A model generated the notes under the pieces. It was not told where the DNA came from and ran no database searches. It worked only from the letters and a program-made list of their open reading frames with translations. 64,000 nucleotides of DNA from assembly GCA_027563935.2 (NCBI GenBank), contig CM050448.1, positions 126,337,690 through 126,401,689 on the forward strand, written 5' to 3'. Position 1 is the first letter of the stretch; each line of letters starts with the position of its first letter. This DNA is from Costus lasius. Its lineage: Eukaryota; Streptophyta; Magnoliopsida; Zingiberales; Costaceae. A program made the translations under genes and the position numbers. Positions 35,562-47,799 of this stretch are shown piece by piece.

Positions 35562-36350
35562 ATGAACAAGAAGATGATAGCTAGCCCTTCTCTGTTTACG
35601 AGTCAACCCCTGTCAATGTACATAACAATGGCTCTTCCTGCATGTTATGGCCAGCTTAGCCGGGAGGATAAGATGGTCCACGTTCCCACCTTCACCTTTA
35701 CCAAGTCCAGGATGATGGATCATGGAAGGTATGCAAGTATTGGACCTCTATCGATCTGACAAGGCGATATGGCCTCCAATGGTTGAGGATCTTGTGGGGA
35801 TGCATCTACAGGATGATGCAGGAAATTGCACAAAAAGTTGGTCTGAATCTTAAGCCACCAATTGCTGATGGTTGAGCTTGTCTGACAACAGTAATATTTA
35901 GTGGCGAATGAAGAACTTGCTGATGTTGGTTGGTCACCTTATGAGATTGAATAACTCTGAGAGGGAGGTAAAATGCTGCTTTATGCGATTAATACATTGG
36001 CATTCATCCTGTTAGTCATTCTGCATCTAATCTAATCTCCAGAGAAAGTCTTGACAAACTAGTCTATCTCTATCTTTGTGAGATCTGGAAGGACCAGAGA
36101 AAGTCTTGACAAACTAGTCTACCTCTATCTATGTGAGATCTGGAAGGACATTCCGACATTGGTAGCAGAGGAAGGACCACACTTTCAGCTACTTTTTCTC
36201 AGAGAGCATTTTACTTGTGCCTAGTTCATTTGCTTTAACTGCTTCAAATCCCTCATATCTTGCTCCAGAACCAGCAAGTGAAATGTTCATTGCCCAAGTA
36301 GAGGCCACAAGATACAGAAAACTGCAGCCAAACATCAGTAGTAGCTGATA
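35562..36350. other. Possible decayed gene fragment, unrecognised
   Basis: GC content rises relative to the flanks. Short plus-strand stretches look coding-like (for example MALPACYGQLSREDKMVHVP at about 35630-35690), but frames break and no family is recognised. The part at 36041-36150 contains a tandem duplication. Confidence 0.25.
36041..36150. repeat. 55-bp tandem duplication
   Basis: AGAGAAAGTCTTGACAAACT starts at 36041 and again at 36096. The copies differ at two or three positions. Confidence 0.9.
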
Positions 36351-37315
36351 GGAGAATACTTGTTAAAAAATTTTATTCTTAGTTCATACCTATACTAGAT
36401 TTTCTTCCTTTTTTTCACATTATAATTCATTAATTCAGCAACTCTAATGTTTATAGTTGGTGTGCTTATGCTTTTGGAGCAATATTGTAATGTCATTTGA
36501 AGAATTATACTAGTGTTTACAAGCAAATAGACATTTGTATAAAGTCAAAGCATTTAAAATACTTTTTATAAAAAATAAAAAATCGACTATATCAACTTTC
36601 AATTCAAAACAAATAGATATTATTCTCATCGCAGGTATTTAGAATGCTTAAAACAAAATAATAAAAAAAAGTTCAAAGGCTAAGATACGAAATATTGGAA
36701 GAATCCCTAGGTAAGACTGTGAAACTGCTCCTAAAGACTTAAAAAAGATACACTTTTAAATGTTACTTAATGCTATTAAGTTTGTATGAAAATCATATGT
36801 GATTTTGATACATTTTTTATTTTTAAAAAATGTTAAAAATCTATAAAATTACACAACACACCACAAACAACCTTAAAGTGTGACTAAATAGTAAATATAT
36901 AATAGATATTAAGGGCTAAAGTGAAAGCCACATGCCAAAAATATTGCACATGTGCTTTTAAACTATTTATTATGGACCAAAGACTTTCCTTTTAATGTAT
37001 ACAAAGTTTTCAAATTAGATAAAAATATTCTACAAACCCTAAAGTGCAACTACGAATGCTCTCTTCAATTAATTCAACTACTAAAGCGATTCTAATTCTA
37101 GTGGTGGATAACAAGTCATGGGTTCGATTCTCCTCCTCGTTGCTTGCTAACTTGCCAATATATAAAATTTTATATTTACATTGCATTTCAGATAAGAGAA
37201 AGAAGGAAAAGAAATAAATGCTTTTTTTATAGGTACTATGTTTTAGTGGAAGAAAAAGAAACTCAATAATATATTTAGATATAATCAAAATCTAATCATC
37301 TAATACATTTGTTGA
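36351..37315. other. Intergenic; tRNA-derived SINE-like motif at 37060-37150
   Basis: AT-rich. Around 37090-37135 there is TTCTAGTGGTGGATAACAAG followed by GGGTTCGATTCTCC. These are A-box-like and B-box-like motifs at tRNA-like spacing and may be a short tRNA-derived SINE remnant. No gene is supported. Confidence 0.35.
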
Positions 37316-37723
37316 GGGCTGTTTGGCCCCGCTTCAAAATTGATTTTAATCAGTTTTTAAGTAGAAAGTAATTAGAAAACTGTTTGACAATTGAAAGCAG
37401 AAGCAGAAAAAAGTAGAAGTTGTGAAAGCTACAATTTGATGCTTTTATAGCTTTTGCTTCTTCAAAAAAGTAATTTATATAATTTTGTTTAAAATTTTAG
37501 ATATTATTATTTTAAATAATTTAAAATTTTAACACTAAAGGAAAATAAAATATATTATTATTCTAAATAATTTAAAAAACATATTTATTTATTATTTTAA
37601 ATTTTGACAATAGTTAAAAAATTACTAACCAAACATCTTATAAATTTTAATAGTGCAGCATAGTACAGTACAACGCAGTTTAACACAATTATAAAGCTAT
37701 TAACAATGGAGCCAAACTGGCCC
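37316..37723. mobile_element. MITE-like element with GGGCTGTTTGG ends (408 bp)
   Basis: It begins GGGCTGTTTGGCCCC and ends GGAGCCAAACTGGCCC, imperfect terminal inverted repeats. The interior has GAAGCAGAAGCAG and AT-rich sequence, typical of short non-autonomous plant elements. No convincing target duplication was found, so the superfamily is left open. Confidence 0.5.
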
Positions 37724-37810
37724 ATAGAATAAGGACAATATATATAGATATAATATATATCTTAGCGTTCAAGTAAAGTTTATAGAAATCAAAATCTTCT
37801 CCGATTAACA

Positions 37811-37905
37811 ATGATGAAATCAAAGGCTTCTTAGGCGAAATTGAAGGCTTACGAGCTAATGAAATTGAAGACTTGCAAGGTGATGAAATCGAGGGCTTCA
37901 AGCGA
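37811..37905. repeat. Degenerate repeat of about 24 bp (GATGAAATCGAAGGCTTC)
   Basis: Four loosely conserved units (GATGAAATCAAAGGCTTC, GAAATTGAAGGCTTACG, GAAATTGAAGACTTGC, GATGAAATCGAGGGCTTC) are followed by a GC-richer tail to about 38045. Confidence 0.6.
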
Positions 37906-38534
37906 GCGAGGGTCGAAGACGTGGTGAGGGGGTAAAGATGTGCAGAGATTAGGGTCGCAGCGAGGATCAAAGACGCAGAGAGATTTGGGAGATCGAGGGA
38001 GATGGGCGAGAAATGCAAAATCGTGCAAGCGGACAGAAAACACGTTTTCATATGATTTTGAGAGAACAAAATCAAGATAAAAGAATTAGATTTTTTTTTT
38101 TCTTTTATGCTTGTTTCCTCCTTTGATACAAGAGATATTGAAGGAAAGAGATCTAATTCTTTTCTTTCTCCCTGGATTTCCCTCCTCAAATGCAGTGTTA
38201 AATATAAGAAGAATTCTAAGCGGTGCATTCATAATACACATCAAATACTGTTCACATATTAATAAACTTTAATTGTGGTAGAGAATATTAAACAATTTGG
38301 TACGAAATTAGCCCATAAAAGAAAAGAACAACAATTTTATTAATTAGGGCAAGATAAACAGTCTCACAAATTCAAGAGTTTTACCCCAAAAGATTTGATT
38401 TACTTGGTAAAGGCATAAAAAAAAATTAAAATACATGTTAAGAAATGATTTTGATTTAGACGAATCATAGTTGTTACTTGTTGTTTACCTTAATTGTTGT
38501 TGTGTGCTTAGATGTGAGTGGTGACTTTGTCAGC

Positions 38535-41500
38535 ATGGAGTTGTCGCCGGAGTGCCCGGTTTGCCTGCAGCCTTACGACGAACAGACCACGGTGCCTCGC
38601 GTCCTCGCTTGCGGCCACTCGACCTGCGAGCAGTGCCTTGTCGCCCTCCCGCCGCCGCGCCCTGCCCTCCCCGATGCTCTCCGCTGCCCCGCCTGCACCC
38701 AGGTCGTCCCCTTCCCCCGATCTGTCGGCCCCGCCGCCCTACCCAAGAACATCGATCTCCTCCGCCTCCTCCCTTCCTCCTCGTCTCGCATCCATCCTTC
38801 ATCCCATTCGGATGCGGAATCCAGACCATCTGCCGCCCCTGAGTTCTTCCCCCTGTCCGCGGACCAGCGCCGCCTCTACTCCACCTGGAAAGATTTTATA
38901 TTGCCGCAGGACGCCATTTCTTCTCTTTCCAGCGCTGGAGGAGTTGCAACGGACGGGCTTTTGACGGCCACCGCGCCATCTCATCTCGGTCGCCACTGGT
39001 TCTCACGCGCGAGCCAGCTCGTTAGTCTTCTTCCCATTGCCCCAGTCTCGCCTTCTTCAAGACAAACTAGCTGGTTTTGTTACAGCTATACAGCGCGGCT
39101 TGTGGAGGCTTTGCATGAACTGGAAGACAGGACGAGAGACGAATTGCGTTTCCTTGTAGAATTGTCGTGGAAGGGATGGCGCGGCCTTTGTAAGATTTAT
39201 GGGCTTTGGATGAACACGGAAGAAGATAGTTCTCATCTTTACATGGTTTCTGAAACTTTTGATCGAAAATTTTCCAATGTGTTAGAAAATGAGAGGAAGC
39301 GTAGTACTTGTATAGAGATCGCTGACAAGTTTCTTCCATTTGCCAGAATTGGGTTGGATCTTTGTGAAGCAGTAATGGTTCTGCATTCTGAGGGCATCAT
39401 CTGTGGTTGCTTGACTACTTCCTGCATCTGTTTTGACGGCTTTGGGCATTGTCTTATAGATTTAAACAAAATTTTGCTTACCTGTGGTAGAATTTGGGAA
39501 ATCATCAGTTCTTATGCATCAGGAAGAGAAGTAGATGCTGCTGCCGTGGTTAATTACCAAGTTTATGTTAGTCCTGAGACATTTCTTGGCCTGTACGATG
39601 AAGATGCCAGCGGGAGTTGTGGGTTGCAAGGTACTGGATATGGCTCAGACGTTTGGTCACTGGCCTGCATATTGATCATACTTCTTACGGGAGATGAGTT
39701 GCTTGTACCGGAGGTGGTTGATGGTTGGATTGCAATTATTGGAAAAGGGATGCGTGAGATTTTTGTTGAATCATATGCTTCTTGGAAGGAGAAAGTAGTC
39801 TCCAAGCTGGAGTCCTTCTTAATGGGCACTCATTTTGAGCCGATGCTTAATGTTCTTGCATTGTGCTTGAGTTATGACTTGCACAACCGACCTAGCGTTT
39901 ATGATGTTTGGCATTCCATAGAGATTGCTGCTATAAAATGTTTTAGTCTCTGTTCTCCACTAGATGGATTTCAAGCAAAGGATACTCCATTGCACTGCCT
40001 AGTTCTTGGGCGTTCCTTCCCCTTCTCTAGACATACCTCAACTGTTTCTTCAGTAGAAGTAAATTTAAACATTTGCAATGCTTCAGTTTCTGAAATGTTA
40101 GAAAGAAATGAATGCGATAACAAGCACTCACGGCAGGATATAAATGATGGAGACCTTACCAGTGGGATTCATGGAGTTGACTCACATCCTGTGATTCTTC
40201 AGGGCCACAATGATTGTGTAACTGGTTTGGCTGTTGGAGGTACAAACAGAATTTTTACTGTTTAAACTTTGTATGCAGCTAAATTCACAACTTTGCTTTG
40301 CTATGTCCTACGCTTCTTATTATAATAATTAATCGTATTCTTTGATAAGAGATTTCATATGAAGTATTGATTCTCCTTGTTATATATACCAACGTTTTGC
40401 ATGTTTGTAACTCTAATCGAGATGAGGATTAAAACTTAACTTTATATAGTTTTTCTTTTGAAGGGGGCTTTCTGTTTAGCTCTTCCTTTGACAAGACAAT
40501 CAATGTGTGGTCTTTGCAGGTAAACTTTTGCATCATACATTTCCTATTCGATGACCACATACGAAACTTTTTTTGTTATATATTGATAGCCAAATTTCTT
40601 CTGTTATCTAATTGTGCTTTTACAAGAAAGGACACTTGGGCTTCTCTATGGTCCATGATAAATTCTCATTGTTGTTCCTCCATTACAGTCACTAGTGAAA
40701 TAATTTCGTAATGAATAATAACTAATTTGTGAAGAACAGGTGAGTATAGTTCACTTTCCTACCTCTAGTATGCCTTTTTCATTTATCTGTTCTTTGATGT
40801 ATAAGTTCAAGTGACGTATATCAATTGGGATCTGGGTATGAGAAGTGGCAGAAGACCTGATAGATATCTTTACTTGATACCATATGAGCTGTCTTTGTTT
40901 AACTTCAAATATTGTTTTACATTGAACTCGGTTGTGGAGAATTAAAATTTCATTGACACTTAATAATTGGGCATTAAGAATATGACTTTCACATATCACA
41001 TTCCACTATATGATATAACAATTTCAATAATCATGTTAACATTACCACATTAGGAATCCTCAATAACATGCATCATGCAAACGTAGTAATAACAAGCAGT
41101 CCAATTCCTTATTAGATATACTGGAGGTTGCCTTTATAAGACAATCCACTTATAAGACGTATAAAAAACAAGCGCAAAAAATTTCATCTTGAGACTGTAC
41201 TAATGGCCTATAAATAAAGGTTAATTATGTAAAATAATAAGCAAGAAATACAATATCAAAAAAAAATTTGCTTCCTCCTATATTTTTTCTCTAAACTCCT
41301 ACTTATTTACTTTATCTATCTCATTCCCTCTATCATGTCTTACTCTACAAACTCTAAAGATACCAAATTGCATGCTTGTTCTTGGACCTATGTGTCTGAC
41401 ACTAATCACTAAGTTTGATTTGCAGAACAACTTAATGTGTCTACATAATAATAGAGAATGGGGGTTGTATAGGGTTTAAACTTTCGACTTATGTTTAATG

Positions 41501-44500
41501 GCATATTTCTATGTATTGAATAATTAATTCTCCCCAAAGATAAAGCTATTAAGAGGACCTAATAAATTTATAGATCTTTGATTTAACAAAGGGCGTAGTG
41601 TTTATGTCTTTTGATTAATTGGGATGTCATATATGTGGAACTAACGAGTCAATATAGCTTATATTTAGTGCAACGTTGAAATAAAACATTTAAAATCTTT
41701 ATGAAATATTATAGTAAATGAGGAAAATATATGCAGATGGGCCATAGTAAATTTAGGTCTATTAAATTTATATAGTTTATTTTACAACCCGTAGTGTTTG
41801 TGTATTTTGATTAATTGGGATGTCACATGTAGAACTAAGCACTAAAGAATAATGTAGCTTATATTTAGTGCAATGAAGATTTCCACAAAATGTTTTCAAA
41901 ATAAAGCATTTAATATCTTTATGAAATTTTATAGAGCATGAGATAAATTTATTCTCCTAGACCATAGTTAGTTGTAGGACTACTCTTTTAATCAAGGATT
42001 GGACTTCAATTTTCTATACTTGACTTGATTACTCATCAATGTTCACTAATATATGTACAAAATCAATATGGTATGTTCTCTTTTTCAATGAAAGTTTGTA
42101 ATACTATTATGTTTACTGGAAGGAAAAACAAGAGCAAGGGAATAAAAGAGAAAAAAGGTTGAACAACATAAATTGAATTTATTACTAATAATAATATTAT
42201 TATTATTATAAAAAAGGGCAAGTGAACAAATAGAGAGGAATGTTTGGGTTCCAAATTGATTTACAATATTTCTTGTAAAATAATAGTAAATTATTATTTT
42301 TTTCAAACTAGCTATTCTTCCCTTCTCTTGCTTTTATTTTCAAGTAAACACACTATAAACTATTAAGGAAATGGATGCTTTTATATCTCTTCTTTTGTTA
42401 TACTTTGTTGGCATTTCCAATTCTCCTTTAGAGGACCTTTTACCAATCCTTTTTGTCATTGTTTTGTGTTTCTATAGGATTTTTCTCATATTCAGTGTTT
42501 GAAAGGCCATGAGCATAGGGTGATGGCTATTCTTGTTGTGAATGGCACAAATGAGCGACTCTGTGTAAGTGGTGATAGTGGAAGTGGCATTTTTCTTTGG
42601 AGCATTGGTGAATCAGTTGGTCAAGAGCCATGCAAGAAATGGTATGAACATAATGATTGGCGTTATAGTGGCATTCACTCTTTAGCTGTTTCAGGAACAG
42701 GAAATCTCTATACTGGCAGTGGAGACAAATCCATCAAAGCGTGGTCCTTGCAGGTCTTATGCCTCACATATGTGTACCAGTATATTAATCTTGTTCATCG
42801 CTAACTTAAGCTACACCATGATCCAAGCTGCAATTTTACTCGAGTATAACATTTTGTCTGGTCCTCTCTCTCGTAACAGGATTACTCCCTTTCGTGTACC
42901 ATGTTTGGTCATAGATCAACAGTCTCTTCTTTGGCAGTTGCTAACGGAGTTCTTTATAGTGGAAGTTGGGATGGAACCATTAGATTATGGTGGCTCCATG
43001 ACCACAGCCCGTTAGCAGTACTAGGAGCTGAGGCACCAGGACATTCAGCCCCTATTTTATCTCTTTCAATTGATAGTGATTTGCTTGTCTCGTCTCATGA
43101 AAATGGTGTTCTAAAGGTTAGTGGTGCTATGGCATTACAATATAAATTGAATATCTTTTGAAAATTGTACTACTTATACATGTACTTAGAACTTGTACAT
43201 TACTCAGGCGTCATAACAAATAAAACTTTTTTGATCATGAGTTGATTGCTGATCAGTCTCCAATTGGCATTTTAAATTGACAGTTAAACTTATTATAGTA
43301 TGGTTTAATATATACCAAATTTTAAATAAACTAATTCATGTTAGTTATGGAGTTAAGAATGTCGGATTTTTATGCTTTTCCTTTCAAAGTTTATTATTTA
43401 TCAGTTTTTTCTCCATACATACACAAGTATAATGTAAGATCCAGATTTGTGAACAAACCAAAAAAATTCTATTTCCTAAAAATGTGAATATGTACGTTGT
43501 AAATTTTAGATTATTTTTGCTGATGTGAAATTGAATATTGTAGTATTTCATAAGGAAACTATTGACTTTGAGCATATATATATATACACACACCAAAGTT
43601 TGAAAAGTTGGTCCAAAATTGGTATGTCGATCTACGTTTGGACCTGTACATATCGGTTTGTGCCAGATGAAAATTGGTAGAACCGAGCGGAACAACAGAA
43701 GAAAAAGAAAGAAGTAGATGGGTACCTGCGCTCGCGTCCGCCACTTGCCTACCCATCCCCACTCTACTCTTCCTCTTCCTCTTCTACTGCTCCTGCTTGA
43801 TTCTGTTGCATAATCCGGTTCAGACCTCCATCGGACCAGTACGAACTAAAAAATAATCAAGCTTGGACCGGTTTTTAAAACATATATATATATAAATTAA
43901 GTATTTACCTTTAATGAATATACTATTACTTTGTTGATTACATGAGTATTTCAATCTTGGTTTATATTGATGTACTTGTTGAATAGGTACATAAGTGTAT
44001 ATACATGTATGTATATATATACATACACACTTTCCATTAGTTAGATTAAGTATTTACCTTTAATGAGTATACTGTTACTCTATTGATTATATGCAAGTTT
44101 TTGAACCTCAGTTCATACTAATATGCTAGTCCAATGTCAAAAAAACTACATACTAACATATGGACACATATCCATGCTAGTAGTGGGTGTGCCAACACAT
44201 TGATTACTAGTATGTTATAGAGTAGTACCTAAAACCCTTGTTACAACTTACATGTACTCGTGTCATAAATTATTATCACTTGGAAATGGTTGTCCTATAT
44301 TGGTTGCCTTCATTATTGGTTTCAATAGTTTTAGGCTTTTAGCCATCAACTTTGAATAGCTTATATCCTCGTATGAAGAAACAAAATTTAAATAAGCTAA
44401 TCCATGTTAGTTATGGAGCTAAGCAATAGAGTATGTCAGATTTTCATGCTTTTCCTTTCTAGTGGAAAGTTTATTATTTCTCAGTTTTTTTTCCATACAT

Positions 44501-46591
44501 GCACAAGGATAATGTAAGATCCAGATTTGTGATACTGTCAACAGACCAAAAAAATTCTATTTTTACGTAGTAAATTTTAGATCATCTTTGCTGATGTGAA
44601 ATTGAATATTGTAGTGTTTCATTAGGAGACTATTGACTTTGCACTGCTCTACGAGCTGTCTATTTCATCTGTTTTCTTCAGGAGTTTGATTCCTGTGTTT
44701 AACATTTTTTGAAGGATCAACAATGCCTTTTTTTCCTTTTTAATAATTTTTGTTATTACAAAGTATCAACAATTCAAGTAATTGATGTTGTCAGTTGTGG
44801 AAAAATGACGTGCTTGTGAGATCAGAGCAAATTCAAGATGGTGCTATTTTTGCGCTTCACATTAATAAAGGCTTCATTTTTACGGGCGGATGGGATAAAA
44901 TCATTCTTGTACAGGTCTATGTTTTACCACTTCAAGTTTAGATTAAAAAAAAGTCCTTTACGAACTGTGAACATATTAAACTAGTTTCTGACTTTGCTAT
45001 ATGCAATAAATACAGGCCTTGTCGGAAAATGAACTAGAAGCAGATATTAGTAATATTGCTTCTCTCAAGTGCGACGGAGCTATAACTTGTCTATTGTATT
45101 GGCATGGGAAGCTTTTTGCAGGATTTTCCAATAAGGAGATCAAGGTATTCTTCAATTTTACATTCCATTCAAATTTTTATCTCATGGTTTGAAATTCATT
45201 ATTCTGCATAGTTCCTTACAGTCCTCCTGGATTCATATCAATTAATTGTCTTTTGCGGAATAAGAGTACATGTTGTGACATGTTGGAATATCCAGAAATG
45301 ATGGTACCCATATGTCATATTCGACAACTTTTGACGCAGGCCATGCCGAGTTTAGTTTCCACTACACAGGGCTGGCAATTGTGGTTTCTGGGTTATAATC
45401 ATGTTATCTCTGGTTCTTTTAATTTGGAAAACACCTGCTGGTCTACAACTTGGATTGCAAATAAGATTCTGTTTAACAAGAACTTGCTTCTAATAGCACC
45501 AGAAAGAGCATAGCTGCAAATGTTCATATCTGACCTGATGTTGTGCATCACCGCATCTTATTTAGTCATTTAATTCACTCAGGCATATGCTTGACCACTG
45601 GCGTGGTTTTAACTTGTATCTGGTACAAGCCTCACGACAGCAGTTGTCCCATAAATGTTTTTAACACTAATTGTTTGAAACTAATTTGTACCATTTAGTC
45701 ATCTTAAGTGACTTTACAGAGGAAAAAGCATCTGTAGTGATTGGAAGTTATATATAAAAAAAAAATCGTAGCAAACCAATCTCTACTCATGCTAAAAACA
45801 AAAATTAGTGTTTTTTTTTAAAATTAGATAAACAATTTTCAGCCAAAATAAAAACAGAAAAGTCAGAAAATTTAAAAAACTATTATTATATAAAAGCTGA
45901 AGAAAACTTTAAAAATTCTGGTGAAAACTCTAGAATGCAATGACAAATTTGTGAACAAAAAATCTCTTTAAAGTGTGGAGGAATTTTACCGAAGGAATGT
46001 CCTCATCTACACACAATTGCAGCAGTTGTATTTTAGAGACAAATATCTGCAGACATCCTAAAGAAAAAGTGTCATAGACCGTTCCTACACTGTTTACAGA
46101 ATGTTATTTGTGGCTGTAATAGTGCTGCTAAGCTTCCATTTCTTTTGTTTTAAGGTATACACCTTCTTCGTTGCTCAAACTACATAAGAATAAACCATGC
46201 AGACCTTCAGAGCTGATGTGTTACTTTTAGTTTTAACTAAATTTTGCAATAGCTTGCAACAGTTGTTAGAAAGGAATAGTAGGTGCTTCAAGAATAATGG
46301 TCAATGTTTTCGTCTGATTTCACGTATTAAGATGACTATTGTGTGTTTTTCCATATTTTACGAAAGAATTATTTCACTGCTTCAATTGCTTTGACAAGTA
46401 TGCCCTTTTAAAATGAATTTCTTCTATAAAGTGAACTAGATACAGTGGTTGATGAGCATCAATACATAAACAAAATCTGAATCTTGGTTTTTGTTATTTT
46501 CTTGTGAAACTCCAAACTTTGAAATTGTATGTATCTTGAATCACCTGAGATAATTTCATGATCTCACCAGGTATATTGCTTCAGTTCTTGA
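38535..46591 (+). CDS. RING - degenerate kinase - WD40 protein (7 exons, 847 aa)
   Basis: Exons: 38535-40239, 40464-40519, 42478-42753, 42880-43116, 44795-44914, 45016-45144 and 46571-46591; phases join throughout. A C3HC4 RING finger (C7, C10, C26, H28, C31, C34, C51, C54) suggests E3 ubiquitin-ligase activity. Residues about 200-465 are kinase-like, with YVSPETF and GYGSDVWSLACILIILLTG in the APE and helix-F positions. The HRD and DFG motifs are missing (IICGCL and IDLN stand there) and no clear glycine loop or VAIK lysine is seen, so it is probably a pseudokinase. From residue 551 on, WD40 repeats follow (LQGHNDCVTGLAVGGGFLFS, SFDKTINVWSLQ, LKGHEHRVMAILVV, LYTGSGDKSIKAWSLQ, LYSGSWDGTIRLWWL, FTGGWDKIILVQ, FAGFSNKEIK). 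The start is the ATG before ELSPECPVC. An acceptor-like TGTGCTTAG just upstream (38503-38511) hints at a 5'-UTR intron. Plant homologues of this architecture are known but poorly characterised; the substrate is unknown. The last exon adds only VYCFSS. Confidence 0.88.
43316..44640 (+). repeat. Direct repeat of about 260 bp within intron 4 of the RING/WD40 gene
   Basis: 43316-43572 (TTTAAATAAACTAATTCATG to ACTATTGACTTTG) recurs at 44387-44640 with indels and substitutions. The segment between holds a MITE, plus a second, shorter direct repeat (AAGTATTTACCTTTAATGA near 43898 and 44049). Confidence 0.8.
43594..43881. mobile_element. hAT-type MITE, copy E (288 bp)
   Basis: It begins CAAAGTTTGAAAAG and ends TTGGACCGGTTTTTAAAAC; the last few bases of the right end appear replaced by a TATA tract. 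The interior has GAAGAAAAAGAAAGAAG on the left and CTCTTCCTCTTCCTCTTC on the right. Both flanks are simple repeats, so the 8-bp duplication cannot be checked. It lies in intron 4 of the RING/WD40 gene. Confidence 0.6.
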
Positions 46592-47799
46592 TGATCCACA
46601 TGATCTATTCTCTTCAATACTCTTCAGTTCATGACATGATGCTGTAGCTAAAAGCTGCCAAAAGAGGTAAGATCATAGACTAGTGTACAGTTTGCTTATC
46701 AGAAAGCAAGTATTGGCCAACTCGAGGTGTGGTGTTTATTTCTCGTTAAGGCATTAGTTTATCTTGTAAAGTATACCGAAAATGTATTGGAGTGCTAGAA
46801 TTTTTAATTGATGCATCACATTGATAGTTACTGGTTTTTAATTGATGTTGGTTTCATGCATTTGGTTTTGTAATTAAATGTATTGGAGTGCTAGAATTTT
46901 TTGCTGGAACATTAGTGCCACTTTTTCATTTGCACCTCAATTATTGGATAAATGTTGGAAAGAAATACAGTGGCCAGCTCAAATAGTAGGTCCATTTTGA
47001 CTAAGCTATGTAGTTGTTGGGCTATTGTAGAATTGAAAGGTGTTTGGCAAACTGTTGTCATTGCTATTGTCTAAGGTGATTGTAGCACCGATCCCATCTC
47101 GAAACATGGATAGTGCACAGAAGAAGTGAGCATGTAAAATATAATAGGTTTAAAATGATAAAGGGGTGTAAATCAATTAAGCTAGCACTTATAATATACT
47201 TTATTAAGCTACTACTGATGAAGAGTCATCACAAGTCACAATAAGACCTTTCAATTTGTTTAAATCTCTAATCTATTTGGATTCCTAATTTGTTTATGCA
47301 ACTTGAATATAATAGAATGGAAGACCTGGCTAAATAATCTAATTGGTTTGAAATGCCCAATTACGTTGAATTGTCTTATGAATAACATAAATCAATCCAA
47401 ATTGCCCAATTGGGTTATACTTTTCAGTTGGATCGGTGGAAGTGACAGATAGAACATGAGAATTTTTTTTTGGTAAGTAGATGTCATCAATGTTGTACCT
47501 AAACAAATTGTAAAATATAATACCAGAAAAAAAGATAATAAGATAAATGTAAGGATTTAATGAGACAATTTTAAATAAAATATTTTTTTAGAAAATAATG
47601 CACATTATATAGGATTATATCATATGCGTATAAATAGTGCTAGATCTAAAAACATGATCAATAATACTTCTAGTATTCTTTACAGGATTAGTATATGAGC
47701 CAAATGCTAGTACAAAAAAAAATTGTGATAGCCTAGCATTTGAGAGGATGATCTAGATTTAATAATCTACTAGATAGTGAAAAAAAGGTCCAAGAAGCT
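46592..47799. other. 3' flank and intergenic sequence
   Basis: No gene seen. A duplicated phrase ATGTATTGGAGTGCTAGAATTTTT (near 46782 and 46877) marks a small local duplication. The interval between the convergent RING/WD40 and BTB genes is under 2 kb. Confidence 0.55.

Noticed and set aside
37308..37731. Target duplication for the GGGCTGTTTGG element
   Set aside because: Neither a 3-bp nor an 8-bp match is present at the borders I can define.
38518..38996. Alternative frames over the RING exon
   Set aside because: Shadows caused by high GC; the correct frame contains the RING ligands and continues for 568 codons.
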